Virus record (IMG/VR): IMGVR_UViG_3300043470_000217
Coordinates: 61,558-125,557 of that record
Direction: 5' to 3' (one strand)
DNA: 64,000 nucleotides
Source: a virus
The number at the start of each line of letters is the position of its first letter. The first letter of the stretch is position 1. This document shows positions 1-7,589 of this stretch, in pieces. The notes under the pieces were generated by a model. The model was not told the DNA's origin. It made no database searches and saw only the letters and a program-made list of their open reading frames with translations. Made by a program: the position numbers and the translations under genes.

Positions 1-130
1 CAAGACCTGCATTACCTACTACATTCAAAGCTGTTGGTACTTTACCTTGCTCTTGAATGAATCTGTTGTTGTTAATTACGTGTTTGATGAAATCTTTTAA
101 TTCAGCGCTGTTTAATTTTACTTGTGCCAT
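1..130 (-). CDS. AAA+ (MoxR-like) ATPase, N-terminal fragment
   Basis: The ATG lies at 128-130 and the gene runs off the left edge, so only about 43 residues are visible. The last residues read VVGNAGL, which is how a Walker A loop (GxxGxGKT) would begin. The next gene upstream (150-1289) is a VWA protein, and MoxR-type ATPases are classically paired with VWA proteins, so a MoxR-like ATPase is the best guess; the rest of the P-loop lies outside the window. The leader carries the A-rich AAAAACCCTAAA motif seen before several other minus-strand genes. What is seen: start, partial P-loop, neighbour. What is inferred: family. Confidence 0.6.
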   Translation of the reverse strand, partial: MAQVKLNSAELKDFIKHVINNNRFIQEQGKVPTALNVVGNAGL

Positions 131-149
131 AATGTTTAGGGTTTTTAAA

Positions 150-1289
150 TTAGTTTAATTGGATTTGGGGACCGGGTAATTGCTCATTGATGCGGGCTTT
201 AGAAGAAATAACCCAAAGCATTCTACCTCTTGGTGTAATTGTTGTATAACATTCACCATCTGTTAAATAAACCAAGCATGTAAATCTTTTACTATTTTTA
301 TTATAGTAATCTATAACAGGATCAAACTCAGTACCACCCCTACCTTGGACTCTTACATCTTTCTTAGGGTCATACTTCTCAATACTGTTAATTTGCGTAT
401 CACATTGTAATACTGTAATCTCTGTTCCGGTTTTGTGTATGTGTCTGATTTCATTAAAGAACTCTACAAGTTCATCATTACTTACACTACCAGAAGTATC
501 TATTGCAACCAAGATATGTTTCTTGGGTTTAAATTTCATTCCGGGAGCATCCGGATATCTTTTGTTAAGTTTCTTTCTAGATAACTTAGTTTCTACTATA
601 TAAGAGTTACCAGCAAATCTTCTAAGATAGGCCCGCCAGTTAAACTTACTAGGAGTAACTTCAGTGATGCGCTTATAAATATGTGCAATCTCTCCAGGTA
701 ATTGACCACGTGATTTCAAACACTCTTCGGCAGCTTCTTTCAGTTGATACTCAGCTTGAGACTTAAGTAGTTTCTTTTCAGATTCACTTAAGTTATCAAA
801 CTCTTTCCATGTATCATGCATATCATCAGCATCACCCATCATATTTTGTACATCAGGATCATCTTGATTATCCAGTAACATATTATAGTAATAGTTAGTA
901 CCGGCTTTACGCTCAAGCTTTAAGTTAGGGAATGTACTTGGTAAGATAGCACCATTTGGAAGATAACTTGGAATAATGTACTGATTAAGTTCACAGTCAG
1001 CAGCAATATTAAACAACCGCTTGTCTGCAAACTCATCTCTTAAGTTAAGGTGATCAAATACAATGTGCAATAGCTCATGCCAAAGCAAGCCTTTCTTGTG
1101 ATCAGAACTGAGACTACCCCAGAATTCTGTATTGATTACAAGCTTGTAATTGATATTGTGTTTACTAACACCAGCAGTTGGAATAGATTCATTCCATTCT
1201 TTGTTTAAACCTATTAAGAACATACCATAAAAGGGATGTTCAAGCATAAGTTCTTTCCCGGCCAAGGCCAGTTCTTCGTCTTTTCTCAT
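150..1289 (-). CDS. VWA-domain protein with HExxH metallopeptidase-like N-terminus (DUF2201 type)
   Basis: A 379-residue protein. Residues 71-75 read HELLH, followed by H80 and an ADCELN stretch at 97-102, matching a zincin-type metal site. The C-terminal third is a von Willebrand A domain: the MIDAS signature DTSGS sits at 264-268, the GGT element at 318-320 and TDGE at 343-346. This domain order is that of DUF2201/VWA-like metallopeptidases. Such proteins usually act with a MoxR AAA+ ATPase, and the next gene downstream (1-130) looks like one. The pair may remodel or cleave a host or phage complex; the target cannot be read from sequence. It has its own A-rich leader and is 19 bp from the ATPase gene. 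Confidence 0.85.
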   Translation of the reverse strand: MRKDEELALAGKELMLEHPFYGMFLIGLNKEWNESIPTAGVSKHNINYKLVINTEFWGSLSSDHKKGLLWHELLHIVFDHLNLRDEFADKRLFNIAADCELNQYIIPSYLPNGAILPSTFPNLKLERKAGTNYYYNMLLDNQDDPDVQNMMGDADDMHDTWKEFDNLSESEKKLLKSQAEYQLKEAAEECLKSRGQLPGEIAHIYKRITEVTPSKFNWRAYLRRFAGNSYIVETKLSRKKLNKRYPDAPGMKFKPKKHILVAIDTSGSVSNDELVEFFNEIRHIHKTGTEITVLQCDTQINSIEKYDPKKDVRVQGRGGTEFDPVIDYYNKNSKRFTCLVYLTDGECYTTITPRGRMLWVISSKARINEQLPGPQIQLN

Positions 1290-1300
1290 AGTTTTTAAGT

Positions 1301-1561
1301 TTAAAGTTTTGTAATTTTATCCAGTTCTTCTAAGAACTGAAATGCTAACTCCTCTTCTTCATCTATAAATGATCCTGTGACTCTTCTCTTAGAAAAGTAT
1401 TCATTTACAATTTTGATAAAGTGTGCGTTCTTAGCTTTTGCTTCATTTACAGATTTCTTAAGTTCTGGATTTACAAGCTCTCTAATAAACTGATACTGCA
1501 CATTAAGTGCTTTGGCTAATATATAAGCCTTTCTAATTTCTTTTAGGTCTGATTCTTTCAC
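1301..1561 (-). CDS. hypothetical helical protein
   Basis: An 86-residue, charged, mostly helical protein with no family I recognise. It begins with GTG (1559-1561) overlapping the TGA of the upstream gene, and no in-frame ATG lies near, so translational coupling with 1558-1785 is likely. It sits between the RusA-type resolvase operon and the VWA gene. Confidence 0.7.
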   Translation of the reverse strand: MKESDLKEIRKAYILAKALNVQYQFIRELVNPELKKSVNEAKAKNAHFIKIVNEYFSKRRVTGSFIDEEEELAFQFLEELDKITKL

Positions 1562-1785
1562 ATTATTTGTGCTACTGGATCACTCCAACCATTTGCATCA
1601 TTAACACCGCTAATGTATGCTTCTGCCTCTTTTTTTGTATCAAACTCCTTGATACCATAATCATAATCTAATTGCATTGAGTTGTGTTCAGTCTTGAATA
1701 ACTCTTCCCAACCATAGACATCTACAAATAAAGCAGCTGTCTGACTAAATGCATACATTACTTTTACTTTCTTTTTTACTTCCAT
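1558..1785 (-). CDS. hypothetical protein
   Basis: A 75-residue acidic protein without a recognised domain. It starts with ATG at 1783-1785, overlapping the last base of the RusA-like gene, and its stop overlaps the next start. It is thus a middle member of a coupled chain (primase - RusA - this gene - 1301-1561). Residues 43-60 contain an FDTKKEAEAY segment typical of small phage proteins with an alpha/beta fold; function unknown. Confidence 0.7.
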   Translation of the reverse strand: MEVKKKVKVMYAFSQTAALFVDVYGWEELFKTEHNSMQLDYDYGIKEFDTKKEAEAYISGVNDANGWSDPVAQIM

Positions 1786-2153
1786 TACTTTAGGATTTTA
1801 ATTTCTACTTTTGGGTTTTTGTTGTCATATTCATAAGGTACAAATACCGGGATTAACTCATCAGCATTATCATCATCTATCCAGTCAAACTTTACCATTG
1901 CATCTTGTACAGCTTGTGCTATGTTAATCATATCAAACTTGTGTCTGCTCTTTCTATAGAACTTAAACTCTATATACAATGGCTTAGGAAGACCTTTAGA
2001 TTCTTTTCTGAATGCTTTGGCTTGTTCTTTCCAATACTCATCAGTAGCAAGCTTCCACTTTCTTGTTGCAGCGCTAGCTATGCTGTATTTTCCTGTCCAA
2101 ATTCTACTGTTTTTACTAGAAGGTGTGTTACCGGGTATTGTAAATATTTTCAT
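1785..2153 (-). CDS. rusA: RusA-family Holliday junction resolvase
   Basis: A 122-residue protein, the usual RusA length. It shows the family layout: N-terminal strand with the PxSKNSR segment, then KFDMIN (D74, N77), AVQDAM (D84) and IDDDNAD (D93-D95), the acidic residues that hold Mg2+ in RusA, and a C-terminal strand KVEIKIL. RusA cuts four-way DNA junctions during recombination or before packaging. The start overlaps the primase stop by 4 bp, placing it in the replication operon. Many crAss-like phages instead carry a T7 endonuclease I-type resolvase, so this would be an alternative enzyme for the same step (inference). Confidence 0.85.
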   Translation of the reverse strand: MKIFTIPGNTPSSKNSRIWTGKYSIASAATRKWKLATDEYWKEQAKAFRKESKGLPKPLYIEFKFYRKSRHKFDMINIAQAVQDAMVKFDWIDDDNADELIPVFVPYEYDNKNPKVEIKILK

Positions 2154-3118
2154 AACTGGATATCTAATATTGATTTTACTTCAGGATAACTATGATCCAT
2201 TACTGAATCAGATATATCTTTTGATAACTGCAAATATAAAGGTTCTAGATATGAAAATTGATTAATGTACTTCAATGTAGCTCTATTACCGGCCTCATCA
2301 TTGTCAAAAAGAATATAGCACTTCTCATAGTTTTTACTTACATCATCCAAGTACTCTTTCTTGATCATAGTATTCTCAGAGTCTGGTGCCAGAAAATCTA
2401 TTTCCGGATACATCTTCTTTAAACACATACCATCTTTAAGAGAGGATACAATAACAAGCTTAGAACTATTAGATAACTGTTCACTACCCTGTACATAATC
2501 TTTTACTTTTAAGAATTTCTTCTTCTGAACTTTAGGCTGATAGATTTTAACTAGTGTACCATCTTTCTTGAAGTAACCGTATATATTAGAGCCCTCAATA
2601 TTTAAGACTTTATATATACCATCCTCTTCTTTAAACATAGTATAAGTACTAAGAGGCTTTACGTTATAGTGTTCTAGCAATCTAGATCCTATACCATACT
2701 TACTCCAATAACTTTTATCTAGTGTATTCCATTGTCTAAGTTCATATCTATCAATCTTGTATTTATTATACTGTTTAAATACTTGTATATCATATCCCCC
2801 GTTATTGTGCAATACAAACTCATTGTAATCTCTTACAATCTTATGCATTGTATTTAACCGGGTATCTATACCAAGCATCTTCTGTACTAAATCAACACAA
2901 TCACCGCCATTATCTGTGGAGAAATCTTTGTACTGATATCTATCCTTCTCTGGTTTAAAGTAGATACACATACTGGGAGTTCTTTCACTAGGGTTAAAGA
3001 CAGATTTAATCTTAATATCTTGACCAGTTAACTTCTGATCTAATCTACAATAATGTTCAAATACCCATGCTATAGGCACTGACTTTATATCCGGAATTAG
3101 GATCTTCGTACTAATCAT
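2150..3118 (-). CDS. DnaG-type primase (TOPRIM)
   Basis: A 322-residue primase-like protein. The N-terminal part (about 15-85) resembles the CHC2/primase N-terminal fold (NPSERTPSM, YKDFSTDNGGD) but lacks zinc-binding cysteines. TOPRIM motifs are clear: SSLKDG at 225-230, FDNDEAGN at 271-278 and KDISD at 300-304, which coordinate Mg2+ for primer synthesis. It lies 17 bp downstream of a terminator hairpin and heads the chain with RusA. The protein begins MISTK, a pentapeptide shared with two other genes of this block (3180-3860 and 4551-5105). A short linker and no helicase domain are seen; the separate DnaB-like gene at 5102 supplies that activity. Confidence 0.85.
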   Translation of the reverse strand: MISTKILIPDIKSVPIAWVFEHYCRLDQKLTGQDIKIKSVFNPSERTPSMCIYFKPEKDRYQYKDFSTDNGGDCVDLVQKMLGIDTRLNTMHKIVRDYNEFVLHNNGGYDIQVFKQYNKYKIDRYELRQWNTLDKSYWSKYGIGSRLLEHYNVKPLSTYTMFKEEDGIYKVLNIEGSNIYGYFKKDGTLVKIYQPKVQKKKFLKVKDYVQGSEQLSNSSKLVIVSSLKDGMCLKKMYPEIDFLAPDSENTMIKKEYLDDVSKNYEKCYILFDNDEAGNRATLKYINQFSYLEPLYLQLSKDISDSVMDHSYPEVKSILDIQL

Positions 3119-3132
3119 AACTGCAATAATAA

Positions 3133-3160
3133 AAAAGGGGGACCATATAATCCCCCTTTT
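3133..3160 (-). terminator. intrinsic terminator of the SSB-like gene
   Basis: The arms AAAAGGGGGA and TCCCCCTTTT pair perfectly around an 8-nt loop. Read on the minus strand the hairpin is followed by six T. It sits just after the stop of 3180-3860 and before the primase start, so primase is reached by read-through or by its own promoter. Confidence 0.8.
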
Positions 3161-3179
3161 ATATAATAAACTTTAAAAC

Positions 3180-3860
3180 TTAAAAGTCAAATCCTGTAGA
3201 TGTATCAGTATCACTCTTAAATGGATTAGTATCACCAAATGATTCTACTACTTCCACTTTAGCTTTCTTGATATGCAATTCAGGATTGTAAGCAATTAAC
3301 TTACTTGGGCTTGCAGCTGCTGATTCCATAGCATATGCGTCTTTGCTAGACTTTGGCAAGAACAAATCATAGTTGATATAACCATTCTTCTCATACTCTT
3401 TACCATTAACACACATCTTAAAGAGACTGCCATCAGAGATAACATTGTTAGCTCCTTTTACAAAATCTTCAATTGTTGCAAATTTACCATCAGCTTCTTC
3501 AAACCATTCAAGTTTATTGCTTGCAATACACAATTGCTGAATAGCACGGAGAATACTCAAGTCACGGCTAATCTTGATACCGGTCTTAGTTTCACCATCA
3601 GAGAAAGGATAAAAGCCAAACTTAACTTTACCAATCTGACCTTTGTAACGGGGACCAGATGGCTTGTCTTTATCTACTAAGAATCCTTCAAATTCAGAAC
3701 CCATATCAGGTCCTTCTACATTCAAAATCAGGTGGTAAGCACCTGCTTTGTAACTTACACTCTCTAATGCAATAGAGTTAATTTTCACGGTGTGTTCACC
3801 GGGGCTCAGGGTTTTCTTTGGCGAGCTACTTGTAGCTTGCACGTCTTTAGTGCTAATCAT
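3180..3860 (-). CDS. SSB-like protein, partner of the adjacent Sak4-type ATPase
   Basis: A 226-residue protein beginning MISTK. The middle (about 20-190) has the alternating strands expected of an OB-type or DUF669-type ssDNA-binding fold, with LSPGEHTVKI and FEGFLVDKDKPSG segments. The C-terminus is flexible and acidic and ends in GFDF, resembling the acidic, Phe-ended tips through which SSB proteins dock partners. It lies 5 bp downstream of a Sak4-like recombinase gene, a pairing common in phages. The SSB assignment is inferred from fold pattern, tail and context. A strong terminator follows. Confidence 0.6.
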   Translation of the reverse strand: MISTKDVQATSSSPKKTLSPGEHTVKINSIALESVSYKAGAYHLILNVEGPDMGSEFEGFLVDKDKPSGPRYKGQIGKVKFGFYPFSDGETKTGIKISRDLSILRAIQQLCIASNKLEWFEEADGKFATIEDFVKGANNVISDGSLFKMCVNGKEYEKNGYINYDLFLPKSSKDAYAMESAAASPSKLIAYNPELHIKKAKVEVVESFGDTNPFKSDTDTSTGFDF

Positions 3861-3865
3861 GGTTA

Positions 3866-4549
3866 TTAATTTTCGTAGTTAATTATTGCTTGTTTTACAA
3901 ATTCTAAATCATTGGGAACTTCAAAAGACTCAAACATTCCGGCTGGAGACTTACATGTATTCTCACCATTGTTCTGGGTCTCAAATACATAGCGCATACC
4001 ATTATCTTTATCTTTCTTTACTTTACCAAATAAAACTATAGAGAATAGTCCCTCCAAAGTTAAACTGTTATCTACTAATTTACCAATAGTCTTGGCCTTA
4101 AATTTTCTTCTGCCTTCTAAGTCTTGAGACTCTTCTGCATGGGTTAAGAAAAATACATATAAGTCATCACGTAGTGTAGTTGGAAGCTTTGCAATTGTTG
4201 CAATGCTCTTAGCAATACTAGTGAACTTATCAAAACCTTTCTCTTCTGCTCTATCAAAATACTCAAATGCTGACATGTACTGAAAATCATCTATGATGAT
4301 ATTCTTAATCTCAGGTCTCTTCTCACTTACATACTTAAGACAGGCTTCAATTTCTTTAGCACCGGCTCTAGTGTACATGTTACCAGACTGATCTTCTCTA
4401 CTCCAAATCTTGTACTTAGTCTTCCATCCTTTAAATGGAAGTGGTTTGTTTGCTACATTAATAATAAATGTTTCTTTTGGGTCCAGGTTAGCAATACTTG
4501 TGCTTTTACCTGCACCGCTCTCTGCGATAATAAGGATACTTTGGCTCAT
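3866..4549 (-). CDS. Sak4-like RecA-fold ATPase (AAA_24)
   Basis: A 227-residue P-loop protein. Walker A AESGAGKST is at 9-17 and Walker B IIIDDFQYM near 83-91; the length and spacing fit the Sak4/AAA_24 group of single-strand annealing or RecA-like ATPases. It most likely promotes strand annealing or exchange during phage recombination together with the SSB-like protein encoded 5 bp downstream. It starts 1 bp after the stop of 4551-5105, so it is co-translated with the helicase block. Confidence 0.8.
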   Translation of the reverse strand: MSQSILIIAESGAGKSTSIANLDPKETFIINVANKPLPFKGWKTKYKIWSREDQSGNMYTRAGAKEIEACLKYVSEKRPEIKNIIIDDFQYMSAFEYFDRAEEKGFDKFTSIAKSIATIAKLPTTLRDDLYVFFLTHAEESQDLEGRRKFKAKTIGKLVDNSLTLEGLFSIVLFGKVKKDKDNGMRYVFETQNNGENTCKSPAGMFESFEVPNDLEFVKQAIINYEN

Positions 4550-4550
4550 A

Positions 4551-5105
4551 TTATTTTGATTTTATAATTTCATTTAACCACTGCTTGTTACTAACAGGCT
4601 TCTTAAGCATGATAGCAGCAAGATCTCTAATTGTAAGCATATTAAAGGGCTCATCTGTTGGACCTAAGTCTAGAGTTGGCAATTTAATTTCTTTCTGAGT
4701 TTGTGCAACAGGCTGCTGCACAACTCTAAGTTCTGATACAGGAATCATGTATCTCTCTTGAATACTTTCTGTAGCTTCAATTACATCATACTCTGTTCTC
4801 CAGTGTGGATTAAATACCCACTTGTACAATGTTCTCTTCTGATCTTCAGGAATGTACTCACTGCTAACAAATTCAGTGTAAATGTTCTTAGGTACATCAT
4901 AATACTCTGCTCTCTCTATCTCAGAGGCAAAGAATGTAATGTGCTTCTCATCTTTCATAGCCGGTTTATAGGCCATTTTTGGAATAAACAAAGGTTCAGA
5001 TACACTTTCATGCATGAATTTTTCCATTTGGAACTCATACAAGTCTTGTATCCTTTTCTTTCTTTCTTCCGTTGTAAGTTTCTGTGTTGATTTTGTGCTT
5101 ATCAT
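4551..5105 (-). CDS. hypothetical protein of the replication operon
   Basis: A 184-residue protein starting MISTK. The N-terminal third is helical and charged, the middle is rich in aromatic residues and a Q/P-rich linker (about 129-145) separates a small C-terminal helical part. I recognise no domain. Its start overlaps the stop of the DnaB-like helicase gene by 4 bp and its stop is 1 bp from the Sak4-like start, so it is made together with both and may be an accessory replication or recombination factor. Confidence 0.75.
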   Translation of the reverse strand: MISTKSTQKLTTEERKKRIQDLYEFQMEKFMHESVSEPLFIPKMAYKPAMKDEKHITFFASEIERAEYYDVPKNIYTEFVSSEYIPEDQKRTLYKWVFNPHWRTEYDVIEATESIQERYMIPVSELRVVQQPVAQTQKEIKLPTLDLGPTDEPFNMLTIRDLAAIMLKKPVSNKQWLNEIIKSK

Positions 5106-6064
5106 ACGGTTTTTATTCTTCTTTCTTGTGTTGCGGGTGTCTCCATTTCTGTGACACTCATTTTCTCAAACTGGGCCTTAAAGAAAGACATCCGGTTATC
5201 ACCATTTCTTGCTTTAAGAAAGTGCATAACAAGAGTCTTATCATCTTCAATGATATATCTATCAGGTCCGTAATACTTAATCTTTTGTTTAGCGGGTCTA
5301 TTAAGACCTACCACTAAGTCTGCGTGCTGTAGTAGAGCATCACCACCAAAGATATCAGAGTCAAGTATGTAGTTACCATACTTACCATCTTCATTTCTCT
5401 CAGGAGATTCTACACTTCTGTTTAACTGACTTAGTACTATCATTGTAATTGGGTATACACGTTTTATCTCAGTAAGCATCTCACCAAATTCATATAACAT
5501 CTCGTATTTGTCTTTATGATATGGGGCTTTCTTTAATAGAATACTGTGGTCCAGTGTAACAATAGTCTTAGTCTGATACTCATTAATGTACTTGTCTACT
5601 ATATTGCGCATCTCATTTACAGTGCAAGGCTGCTCAACAGTGTCAATTGGGTAATGTACTTTCTGTTTAGCTAACTCATAGCATTGTAATAGTTCTTCAT
5701 TGCTTAATTTATTTCCTTCAGCACTACATAGATACTTATATGTTTTACCTAAGCTTGCGCTAAAATCCCTTAAGCAAGAAGTTTGCATAATCATCTCAAA
5801 GCTGAACTCTAATACTCTAAATTGAGTATCAGGATTAAGAGCAAAGGCTTCCCTGATAATCTGATCTTTAATCAAAGTTTTACCTGCACCTGGTCTTCCA
5901 CCAATAACATTAAGTGTGTTCCACTCAATACCATTAGTAGTAGCGTCATTAAACTTTGCCCACGGGGTCTGAATGGATTTAATAACTCCATCAGATCTAC
6001 CCTTCATGTACTCTAAAGCTTTCTTAAAGCCATCTTTTCTAGGAATCCATAACTCTTTTGTCAT
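5102..6064 (-). CDS. DnaB-type replicative helicase (C-terminal domain only)
   Basis: A 320-residue RecA-fold protein. Walker A GRPGAGKT is at 56-63, a Walker B TIVTLDHS lies near 166-173, and a SQLNRS motif typical of the DnaB/KaiC group lies near 212. The helical N-terminal DnaB domain is missing, as in many phage helicases. It would unwind the fork ahead of the primase at 2150-3118. Its start overlaps the stop of the upstream gene (6061-6648), a probable loader, by 4 bp. Confidence 0.85.
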   Translation of the reverse strand: MTKELWIPRKDGFKKALEYMKGRSDGVIKSIQTPWAKFNDATTNGIEWNTLNVIGGRPGAGKTLIKDQIIREAFALNPDTQFRVLEFSFEMIMQTSCLRDFSASLGKTYKYLCSAEGNKLSNEELLQCYELAKQKVHYPIDTVEQPCTVNEMRNIVDKYINEYQTKTIVTLDHSILLKKAPYHKDKYEMLYEFGEMLTEIKRVYPITMIVLSQLNRSVESPERNEDGKYGNYILDSDIFGGDALLQHADLVVGLNRPAKQKIKYYGPDRYIIEDDKTLVMHFLKARNGDNRMSFFKAQFEKMSVTEMETPATQERRIKTV

Positions 6065-6648
6065 ACTACTCTTTCTTTAAAATGATTATCATCATCCATA
6101 TCTACACCATCTACAATCATTGAGCAGTAGTTTGCTAACTCAGACATTTTAGATTTGTCCGGCTGTGTTTTGCTAATAAAGTATTGTGATGTCTGCATAT
6201 ATAGATAATTCTTTTTCTCATACTCATCTACATAGTGAGCAGTTGCTTTAAGAATGATATCCCAGGGATAATCAAATGTCTTGAAGAACCATCTAAAGTT
6301 ACTCTCTATGTTTTTCTTGTCTGACCTAGCAAGTTTCCCGCTAGGTAATTTGCGTTTTGGGAATAGATTCAGATACTTAACAATATTCTCCTTAAAGTCA
6401 TCACCAACCACTTGTTTAGTTACCTCTTCCTTCTTGACTACAAAGAACTCATCTATTTTTTCTAGTAGTTCAATACCTTTAGGAAGTATTACATTCTGGT
6501 CAGTTACAAAGCCCTTAAATTTAAGCTCTCTAAACTCTGCATAAGGATTAATATTAGCTGTTTGTATCTTATCTCTAAGTGAATGCAGCATGTAGTGCTG
6601 GTTCGGAGTTATCCCATTCTGTAATAATATGTTGAATATTTCTTCCAT
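6061..6648 (-). CDS. probable helicase loader / replication initiation accessory protein
   Basis: I take ATG at 6646-6648 (195 residues) over a TTG two codons upstream. The N-terminal 75 residues look like a winged-helix unit (NGITPNQHYMLHSL), followed by a linker and a helical C-terminal domain with FPKRKLPSGK and LYMQTSQYFISK, a pattern seen in phage proteins encoded beside DnaB-type helicases. Role as loader is inferred from position. The first 74 bp overlap the 3' end of the DnaA-like gene in another frame, an unusually long overlap for this genome. Confidence 0.6.
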   Translation of the reverse strand: MEEIFNILLQNGITPNQHYMLHSLRDKIQTANINPYAEFRELKFKGFVTDQNVILPKGIELLEKIDEFFVVKKEEVTKQVVGDDFKENIVKYLNLFPKRKLPSGKLARSDKKNIESNFRWFFKTFDYPWDIILKATAHYVDEYEKKNYLYMQTSQYFISKTQPDKSKMSELANYCSMIVDGVDMDDDNHFKERVV

Positions 6649-7075
6649 GTTCAATTGCTTTTAATACGTCACGTTTAACAGATTCATACACTGTTAAAAA
6701 TCTATTGTCTTTGATATATATAAGATCAGTAGCTCTCTTAACTGAGTATATAATAGTGCTATGATCTTTATTTAAGAATCTACCAAGCTCACTGACACCA
6801 TAGTTTAGTTCCTTGCATATTTTACAAAATACTTGATGGTGTAATACCCTGTCATCTTTTCTTGATTTATCTAGTAAACGTATAGTAGTTTGTTTACCAT
6901 TTGAGTATTTATCTAGGTTTCTATCAACAATATCAGCCAGTTGAGGGATGGTTAGTCTGTATACAGCATCTAATTCTGTTAGTATAATTACTTTCACATC
7001 ATATTTGCTGCGTATGTATTTTTTAAATTCATTAATTTCTTCGTCTACTTCTTTAACTTTTGTTGTTTGTTTCAT
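6575..7075 (-). CDS. stand-alone DnaA domain IV-like DNA-binding protein
   Basis: A 166-residue protein. Residues about 82-118 match the DnaA C-terminal domain: a helix-turn-helix (ELNYGVSELGRFLNK) followed by the DHSTIIYSVKR signature (104-114) that contacts the DnaA box. No AAA+ ATPase domain is present, so it can bind but not remodel DNA as DnaA does. It is the promoter-proximal gene of the leftward replication operon, with a Bacteroidota-type promoter about 30 nt upstream, and may be an origin binder or a regulator that competes with host DnaA. Confidence 0.75.
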   Translation of the reverse strand: MKQTTKVKEVDEEINEFKKYIRSKYDVKVIILTELDAVYRLTIPQLADIVDRNLDKYSNGKQTTIRLLDKSRKDDRVLHHQVFCKICKELNYGVSELGRFLNKDHSTIIYSVKRATDLIYIKDNRFLTVYESVKRDVLKAIEHGRNIQHIITEWDNSEPALHAAFT

Positions 7076-7104
7076 AGTTGGTTTGTATATTAATAGTAGG
7101 AGTA

Positions 7105-7135
7105 CAAATATAACTCACTAACGTTATATCCACAA
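7105..7135 (-). promoter_or_regulatory. Bacteroidota-type promoter of the replication operon
   Basis: On the minus strand TATATTTG (complement of 7105-7112) matches the -7 consensus TAnnTTTG, and a TTG (complement of 7133-7135) lies 20 nt upstream as -33 element. It faces the DnaA-like gene, whose ATG is 29 nt further on. Confidence 0.65.
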
Positions 7136-7204
7136 TAACCTATCTAGAAATCTGTATATCTTTTGAAAACTTCTATCATTCATAGTGTTAATTTAGGTGG
7201 GGAT

Positions 7205-7254
7205 GCCTTCCTCTGTTTGCAGGTTTCTGCGGATAGGTTTTTTAAGAGGAAGGC
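7205..7254 (+). promoter_or_regulatory. long inverted repeat in the leader of the lysis genes
   Basis: GCCTTCCTCT (7205-7214) and AGAGGAAGGC (7245-7254) pair perfectly over 10 bp around a 30-nt loop; the next bases allow TTAG/CTAA extension after a bulge. A TTTTT run follows and the ATG of 7271 is 16 nt downstream. It could be an attenuator, a leader stem or a bidirectional terminator. The 3' arm contains the purine run AGAGGAAGG, otherwise absent from leaders here. Confidence 0.6.
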
Positions 7255-7270
7255 TAACCCTTTTTAAAAA

Positions 7271-7582
7271 ATGGCTACAAGCATTATTGATAGAATCAAA
7301 ATCTGGGCTAGTCCTGTAATTGTCTCAATACTTGGGATGATGATCTGGGCTGATGTAACAGAGATGAAAAGAGATATCAAACGTCTGTTAGAGGTATCAA
7401 GTGCTCAACAAGCAAGAATTGAATCATTAGAGAAGGACCTCTCTTTGATTAAAGGTAACTACTTTAGATCTGCCAGTAATGAAACTGAAGATACTAAAGA
7501 CAGGTTACCTTTTTTTATTCCCTTTGCTAAACATGAAGAATCATGTGATTTAGAAAAGTTGGTCCAAAAAGCAAAAATTTAA
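7271..7582 (+). CDS. small membrane protein, putative holin-like lysis protein
   Basis: A 103-residue protein with one transmembrane segment (about 12-27, ASPVIVSILGMMIWA), then a coiled coil (30-60) and a polar tail. It is encoded 7 bp before a probable spanin and both form an isolated plus-strand pair, which suggests a holin or holin-associated function; one TM segment is less than most holins have. Its leader contains the long inverted repeat at 7205-7254. Confidence 0.5.
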   Translation: MATSIIDRIKIWASPVIVSILGMMIWADVTEMKRDIKRLLEVSSAQQARIESLEKDLSLIKGNYFRSASNETEDTKDRLPFFIPFAKHEESCDLEKLVQKAKI

Positions 7583-7589
7583 ACCATTT

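Noticed and set aside
1905-2265. Plus-strand frames over RusA and the primase end
   Set aside because: Shadows of two well-supported minus-strand genes.
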